Source: CADCWF01 sp903864575
GTDB taxonomy: Bacteria > Chloroflexota > Chloroflexia > Thermomicrobiales > UBA6265
NCBI GenBank assembly: GCA_040376155.1
Contig: JBEIRG010000157.1
Location: forward strand, 1 to 9,348
Reading direction: 5' to 3'
Length of the DNA stretch: 9,348 bases
The notes beneath the pieces are model-generated. The model saw nothing but the letters and a program-made list of their open reading frames with translations, was not told where the DNA came from and did not search any database. Positions 5,585-9,348 of the stretch are shown piece by piece. The stretch's first letter is position 1. Each line of letters begins with the position of its first letter. A program made the translations under genes and the position numbers.

Positions 5585-6484
5585 TCATCGGCGGGGATCG
5601 AGGGCGTCGCGGAGGCCGTCGCCGACCCAGTTGATGGCGAGCACGGCGAGGGTCAGGGCGAGACCGGGGGCGATCGCCAGGAGCGGGTAGGTCGTGTAGT
5701 AGGGCCGGGCGGCGTTGAGCATGTTGCCCCAGGTAGGGGTGCCGGGGGGAACGCCGAAGCCGAGGAAGGAGAGCGAGGCCTCGGAGAGCATCGCGTAGGC
5801 GACATTCAGGGTTGTGGAGACGACGATCGCGGCCACGACATTCGGCAGCAGGTGGCGGCGGATGATCTGGCCGCCGGGAACGCCGATGGCGCGGGCAGCC
5901 TCGATGAAGTCGCGCTGGCGAAGCGAGAGGAACTCTCCGCGGACGATGCGGGCCAGCCACATCCACGAGAAGAGCGCGAGAAAGAGGATCACCCCGCTCA
6001 CGGAACTGCCGATCATGGAAAAGAGGATCAGCAGCAGGAAAATGGCGGGGAAGGCCAGCATCACGTCGATCAGGCGCATCAGCACGGCGTCGACCCAGCC
6101 GCCGTAGTAGCCGGCGAGCGCGCCGACGATGATGCCGATGCCGGTGGCGATGAGCGCGGAAAGCACGCCGACCAGCAGGGATACGCGCCCGCCGTGAAGG
6201 AGCCGGCTCAGTTCGTCGCGCCCGAGGTCGTCGGTGCCGAGCCAGTGCTCCGGTGATGGCGGGGCGGTGATGCTGAACAGGTCCTGCGCGTTCGCGTCGT
6301 AGGGAGCGATGGCCGGAGCGAAGATTGCCGACAGCGCCATGGCCAGCAGAATGATGACGCCAAGCGCCGCGAGCCGCGACTTGCCGAGGCGGGCGAGGGC
6401 GAGTTGCCACGGGCTGCGCGGCGGGCGAGCCGCCTGGCCGGGAAGGGATGCCGCGAGGGTCTCGGCCCGGCCTGGGGCGGCCAT
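5585..6484 (-). CDS. dppC: Peptide/nickel-type ABC transporter permease, DppC-like
   Basis: A 299-residue inner-membrane permease of the DppC/OppC family (BPD_transp_1 with the OppC N-terminal segment). It has a Pro/Arg-rich cytoplasmic start, a first membrane helix at about 38-60, then the family motif HWLGTDDLGRD (80-90) and five further helices (about 101-126, 143-160, 163-180, 214-233, 268-288). The ATPase-contacting EAA loop is EAARAIGVPGGQIIRRHLLPN (195-215), and the DppC signature SLSFLGFGVPPGTPTWG is at 237-253. Its ATG forms TGATG with the stop of the DppB gene, implying translational coupling and equal output of the two permeases. With DppB it forms the channel for oligopeptides or a related small substrate. 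The symbol reflects family, not proven substrate. Confidence 0.93.
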   Translation of the reverse strand: MAAPGRAETLAASLPGQAARPPRSPWQLALARLGKSRLAALGVIILLAMALSAIFAPAIAPYDANAQDLFSITAPPSPEHWLGTDDLGRDELSRLLHGGRVSLLVGVLSALIATGIGIIVGALAGYYGGWVDAVLMRLIDVMLAFPAIFLLLILFSMIGSSVSGVILFLALFSWMWLARIVRGEFLSLRQRDFIEAARAIGVPGGQIIRRHLLPNVVAAIVVSTTLNVAYAMLSEASLSFLGFGVPPGTPTWGNMLNAARPYYTTYPLLAIAPGLALTLAVLAINWVGDGLRDALDPRR

Positions 6485-7431
6485 CAGAAGGAGATCCTCG
6501 GGTCGAGCAGGCCGTAGACGACATCGGCGAGGAGATTGCCCGCGACGATGAGCACGGCGCCGAGCATGAGGCAGCCCATCAGCACCGGGTAGTCGCGGAC
6601 GGTGAGCGAGTCGAAAAACAGGCGCCCCATGCCGGGCCAGCTGAAGACGGTCTCGGTGAGCACCGCGCCGGTGAGGTAGAGCGGCGCGTCGATGGCGACG
6701 ACGGTGACGAAGGGGATCAGCGCGTTCCGGAGCACGTGGCGGCGAATGATCGCCGGGCCGGCAACGCCCTTCGCGCGCGCGGTGCGCACGTAGTCCTGCC
6801 CGAGTTGGTCGAGGGTGGAGGAGCGGACGTAGCGGCTCCAGCCGGCGATGCTGCCGATGGCGATGGTGAAGGCGGGGAGCGCGAGGTGGGCGAGCAGATC
6901 GAGGATGCCGCCGCTGTCGGGGTCGCGCATCCCCGCGGAGGGCAGCCAGCCGAGGTGCACGGCGAAGAGGAGTTGCAGCATCAGCCCGAACCAGAAAACC
7001 GGCATGGCAAGACCGAAGTAACTGATGAAGGAGGTCACGTTATCGAACAGACCATACGGATTGCGGGCGGCGAGAATGCCGAAGAACAGGGAGAGAACGA
7101 GGGCGAGCGATAGCCCGGCGGCCATCAGCAGGACGGTGTTCGGGAAGACATCCCGGATGACCTCGGAGACGGGCCGGTACTGGCTGTAGGAGACGCCGAG
7201 ATCGCCGCGCGCGAGGTTACCGATCCAGCGCGCCAGCTGGACGGGAGCCGGCTGGTCGAGACCCATGTTGTGGCGGATCTGCTCGAGTTGCTCGGCGGTC
7301 ATCCGGGCGTTGCGGGCGAACATGGCGTCGGGTCCGCCGGGAGCGAGCTGCATGAAGAGAAACGACAGCACCGCCACCCCAAGCAGCAGCGGGATGGCTC
7401 CGAGGACCCTGCGAAGGATGAACCGGCCCAT
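6484..7431 (-). CDS. dppB: Peptide/nickel-type ABC transporter permease, DppB-like
   Basis: A 315-residue permease of the DppB/OppB family. It starts MGRFILRRVLGAIPLLLGV, running straight into the first membrane helix (about 8-28). The periplasmic domain has the typical LAPGGPDAMFARN and IRHNMGLDQPAPVQ stretches, followed by GDLGVSYSQYRPVSEVI (76-92) and helices at about 98-120, 133-155, 178-198, 240-262 and 283-305. The EAA loop TARAKGVAGPAIIRRHVLRN is at 217-236, and it ends GLLDPRISF as is usual. The ATG is preceded by GGAGGG 4 nt away. It heads a tight pair with DppC (1-nt overlap) and follows the binding-protein gene after a 111-nt gap containing an inverted repeat. Confidence 0.94.
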   Translation of the reverse strand: MGRFILRRVLGAIPLLLGVAVLSFLFMQLAPGGPDAMFARNARMTAEQLEQIRHNMGLDQPAPVQLARWIGNLARGDLGVSYSQYRPVSEVIRDVFPNTVLLMAAGLSLALVLSLFFGILAARNPYGLFDNVTSFISYFGLAMPVFWFGLMLQLLFAVHLGWLPSAGMRDPDSGGILDLLAHLALPAFTIAIGSIAGWSRYVRSSTLDQLGQDYVRTARAKGVAGPAIIRRHVLRNALIPFVTVVAIDAPLYLTGAVLTETVFSWPGMGRLFFDSLTVRDYPVLMGCLMLGAVLIVAGNLLADVVYGLLDPRISF

Positions 7432-7459
7432 GATCCCTCCGCGGTGACCCGAAGGAGGC

Positions 7460-7518
7460 CGGCTGCCAGCCGATGGCGGGCCGCGTGGGCGGTCCCGCTT
7501 CCCGATGGCTGGCAGCCG
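7460..7518 (-). repeat. Structured inverted repeat between the binding-protein and permease genes
   Basis: CGGCTGCCAGCC (7460-7471) and GGCTGGCAGCCG (7507-7518) are perfect 12-base complements. The 35-nt interior can form a second stem, GCGGG (7476-7480) with CCCGC (7494-7498). It lies wholly within the intergenic gap and has no T-run on the minus strand. Hairpins here often protect the upstream binding-protein mRNA or reduce read-through, giving more binding protein than permease. The word CCGATG also recurs around the arms, suggesting a dispersed repeat. Confidence 0.7.
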
Positions 7519-7542
7519 ATGCCTGATCCGGCGGCGCCGTGC

Positions 7543-9348
7543 CTATCCGGCGCGGTACCACTCGTTGACGTTCCAGGTGAGATAGGTGAACGCGTTCGGC
7601 TGGTAGCCGCCGATCGTGTCGCGAGCGGCGGGGAAGGCGACGAGCCAGTACATGAACACGACAGGGACCTCCTCGTGGAGGAGTTTCTGGACCTCGAAAT
7701 AGATCGCCTTGCGCTTCTCCTGGTCGGTTTCGAGGTCACCTGCGTCGGTGAGGCGGTCGATCTCCTCCTGGAAGTTGTAGAGGTGGAAGTAGGCGGGCAG
7801 GTTGCCGCCGGATCCGGTCGTGCTGGCGGGAATCTGGGAGGAGTGCCAGTAGAACTTGTCGGTAGGATCGTTGCCGTTGTACCAGGCATAGAAGCAGCCG
7901 GTCATGTTCTCGGTGAACTGGTAGCCCTCGGGGCCCCAGATCGTGGAGACATCCTGGCTCTTGACCTCGGTCTTGACCCCGATCGAGTTCCAGCTTTGGG
8001 CGACCACCTGGCACACCCGCTCGCTTTCGGTCTCGCCAGCGACGAACCAGAGCTCGATCGCGAACGGCTTCACCTCGCCGTCGCCCACCTGCGGGTCCTC
8101 GGTCGGGATCTTGCCTTCGAGCGTGCCGTCGGCGCCGGGGGTCAGCCCGGCCTCGGCGAGCAGGGCCTTCGCCTGCTCGATGTCGTAGGGCCGTGGCTGG
8201 ATGCTCCCGTCCCACGCCCAGCTGCCGGGCGCCTGGTCCGCGACACTGGGAATCACCCGGTTCTTGAGCAGTTTCTCGATGATGTCCTTGCTCGGGGTCG
8301 CGAAGTCGAGCGCCTGGCGGACCTTGGTCATCCGCAGGAAATCGACATGCTTCAGGTCGATATGCTGCCAGCCGAGGGTGGAGTGCTGGAAGATGGTGAC
8401 GCCGTCAAAGCCCAGCGCCTCGTCGAGCCGGGAAGCGGAGACGGTGCTGGCGCTGCCGATGAGATCGATCTCGCCGGTCCGCAACTGGACGAGCATCGTG
8501 TTGTCGTCGGGAACGATCCGGTAGATGAACCGGTCGATCTTCGTGGGGTCGCCCCAGTAGCCGTCGTAGCGGTCGAGGGTGATCTGCTCCTTGGACTTCC
8601 ACTCGTTGAAGACCATCGGGCCGGTGCCGATCGGGTTGCGGCCGTAGGTCTGCTTGAACTCATCCGGCCCGGCCGCGATCGCCGAGCTGGGGCAAATGCG
8701 GCCGACGCCGACGTAGGAGAGGAATGGCGCAAACACCTCGGTCAGGGTCATGGTGACGGTTGACCCATCGATCGTGATGTCTTCGATCTTGTCCCATCCG
8801 TTCTGGTTGAACGCCCCGAAATCGGGGTTCATGATCATCTTCCAGCTGTTCACGACGTCATCGCCGGTGAAGGCGTCGCCGTTGTGGAACGTGACGCCCT
8901 CGCGAAGGGTGAAGGTGAAGGTCTTGCCGTCGTCGCCGATCGAGAAGGCCGTCGCGAGGCTCGGCTGCAGTTGCTGGGTCGCATCGTAGGCGAGCAGGCC
9001 CTCGATGATCGCGACGTAGACGTCCGCGCCGGTTACGGTCTGGCTGATCCACGGGTGCAGGGTGTCGGGTTCCTGGTTGGTGCCGGCGACGATCGTGCCG
9101 CCCTGCTGTGCCTCGCCCTCGGGCTTCGTCGGCGCGGTCTGGCTCACCGGCTGCTTGTCCTCCGCGCGGGCGGTGGGAACGCCGAAGGCCATGTCCGAGG
9201 TGGCGTGCAGCAGCGTGGCAATGACGGGAGCGCCAAAACCGAGCGCAACCGCCCGCCGGATCACGTTGCGCCGGGAGAGGCGGCCGTCGATGCGGGCCTG
9301 GGCGAGGTCGTCGAGCGTGCGCGGTTTGGCTGGGGCGTTGCGGCGGGA
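7543..9348 (-). CDS. Extracellular substrate-binding protein of a peptide ABC transporter (SBP family 5), 5' end outside the window
   Basis: About 600 residues are visible. The frame stays open to the right edge, so the start lies beyond base 9348. A GTG at 9264 opens a 573-codon frame, but it falls inside the export signal and has no ribosome site. In-frame upstream sequence reads TLDDLAQARIDGRLSRRN, giving a twin-arginine motif SRRNVIR (9276-9256) followed by a hydrophobic stretch ALGFGAPVIATLLHA, so Tat export is likely. There is no lipobox Cys. The mature part carries GGTIVAGTNQEPDTLHPW, the family 5 signature DGKTFTFTLREGVTFHNGD and VVNSW, then NPIGTGPMVF and WNSIGVKTEVK, and ends WNVNEWYRAG. 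It would capture an oligopeptide or similar ligand outside the membrane and deliver it to the DppBC permeases encoded next. The substrate is unknown. Confidence 0.92.
   Translation of the reverse strand, partial: SRRNAPAKPRTLDDLAQARIDGRLSRRNVIRRAVALGFGAPVIATLLHATSDMAFGVPTARAEDKQPVSQTAPTKPEGEAQQGGTIVAGTNQEPDTLHPWISQTVTGADVYVAIIEGLLAYDATQQLQPSLATAFSIGDDGKTFTFTLREGVTFHNGDAFTGDDVVNSWKMIMNPDFGAFNQNGWDKIEDITIDGSTVTMTLTEVFAPFLSYVGVGRICPSSAIAAGPDEFKQTYGRNPIGTGPMVFNEWKSKEQITLDRYDGYWGDPTKIDRFIYRIVPDDNTMLVQLRTGEIDLIGSASTVSASRLDEALGFDGVTIFQHSTLGWQHIDLKHVDFLRMTKVRQALDFATPSKDIIEKLLKNRVIPSVADQAPGSWAWDGSIQPRPYDIEQAKALLAEAGLTPGADGTLEGKIPTEDPQVGDGEVKPFAIELWFVAGETESERVCQVVAQSWNSIGVKTEVKSQDVSTIWGPEGYQFTENMTGCFYAWYNGNDPTDKFYWHSSQIPASTTGSGGNLPAYFHLYNFQEEIDRLTDAGDLETDQEKRKAIYFEVQKLLHEEVPVVFMYWLVAFPAARDTIGGYQPNAFTYLTWNVNEWYRAG

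Noticed and set aside
4402..5634. 410-codon plus-strand frame opposite the C45 hydrolase
   Set aside because: It crosses the tRNA and its promoter, has no ribosome site, and mirrors a well-supported gene.
7270..8763. 497-codon plus-strand frame opposite the binding protein
   Set aside because: It spans the intergenic hairpin and parts of two genes on the other strand, and its product has no domain.
1..9348. CRISPR arrays, insertion-sequence ends, riboswitches
   Set aside because: I saw no regularly spaced repeats, no transposase, and no leader structure that I recognise.

Overview
The window is a high-GC bacterial chromosome segment in which a minus-strand peptide-transport operon and a tRNA-Asp gene border a small integrated element carried mostly on the plus strand. 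The long N-terminal extension before a twin-arginine signal on the binding protein, a C45 hydrolase in the transporter operon, a tRNA without an encoded CCA end and the strong GC bias suggest a Chloroflexota (Thermomicrobia/Sphaerobacter-like) host. This is a judgement from sequence style, not a proven assignment.

Right half (about 4,430-9,348, minus strand): an operon read right to left. It encodes a family 5 substrate-binding protein (5' end beyond the right edge), DppB-like and DppC-like permeases joined by a TGATG overlap, and a C45-family (penicillin acyltransferase-like) Ntn hydrolase. A structured inverted repeat separates the binding protein from the permeases. No ATPase subunit is complete in the window. 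Next on the same strand is tRNA-Asp(GTC) with its own near-consensus promoter (TTGACA-18-TATGAT).

Middle (about 2,515-4,408, plus strand): an integration module. An AT-rich promoter/operator region precedes a small XRE-type repressor, then a large serine recombinase. The recombinase reading frame runs into the 3' part of the tRNA-Asp gene from the opposite strand, so its last 17 residues and stop codon are tRNA sequence. A perfect 16-bp inverted repeat lies across the repressor/recombinase boundary.

Left (1-2,295): a 731-codon open frame matches the C-terminal two thirds of a DUF499 (COG1483) ATPase, a family linked to defence islands with DUF1156 methylases. Family similarity begins abruptly at about base 103, so the ATP-binding domain is missing. 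The first 100 bases look like a different neighbourhood, with a strong ribosome site and start codon for a minus-strand gene leaving the left edge.

Overall reading: a tRNA-Asp-associated serine-recombinase island carrying a broken defence gene, next to an oligopeptide/amide uptake and hydrolysis operon. I see no complete undescribed system. The most unusual items are the abrupt DUF499 junction, the hairpin with a stop/start overlap in its loop, and the tRNA-encoded recombinase tail.
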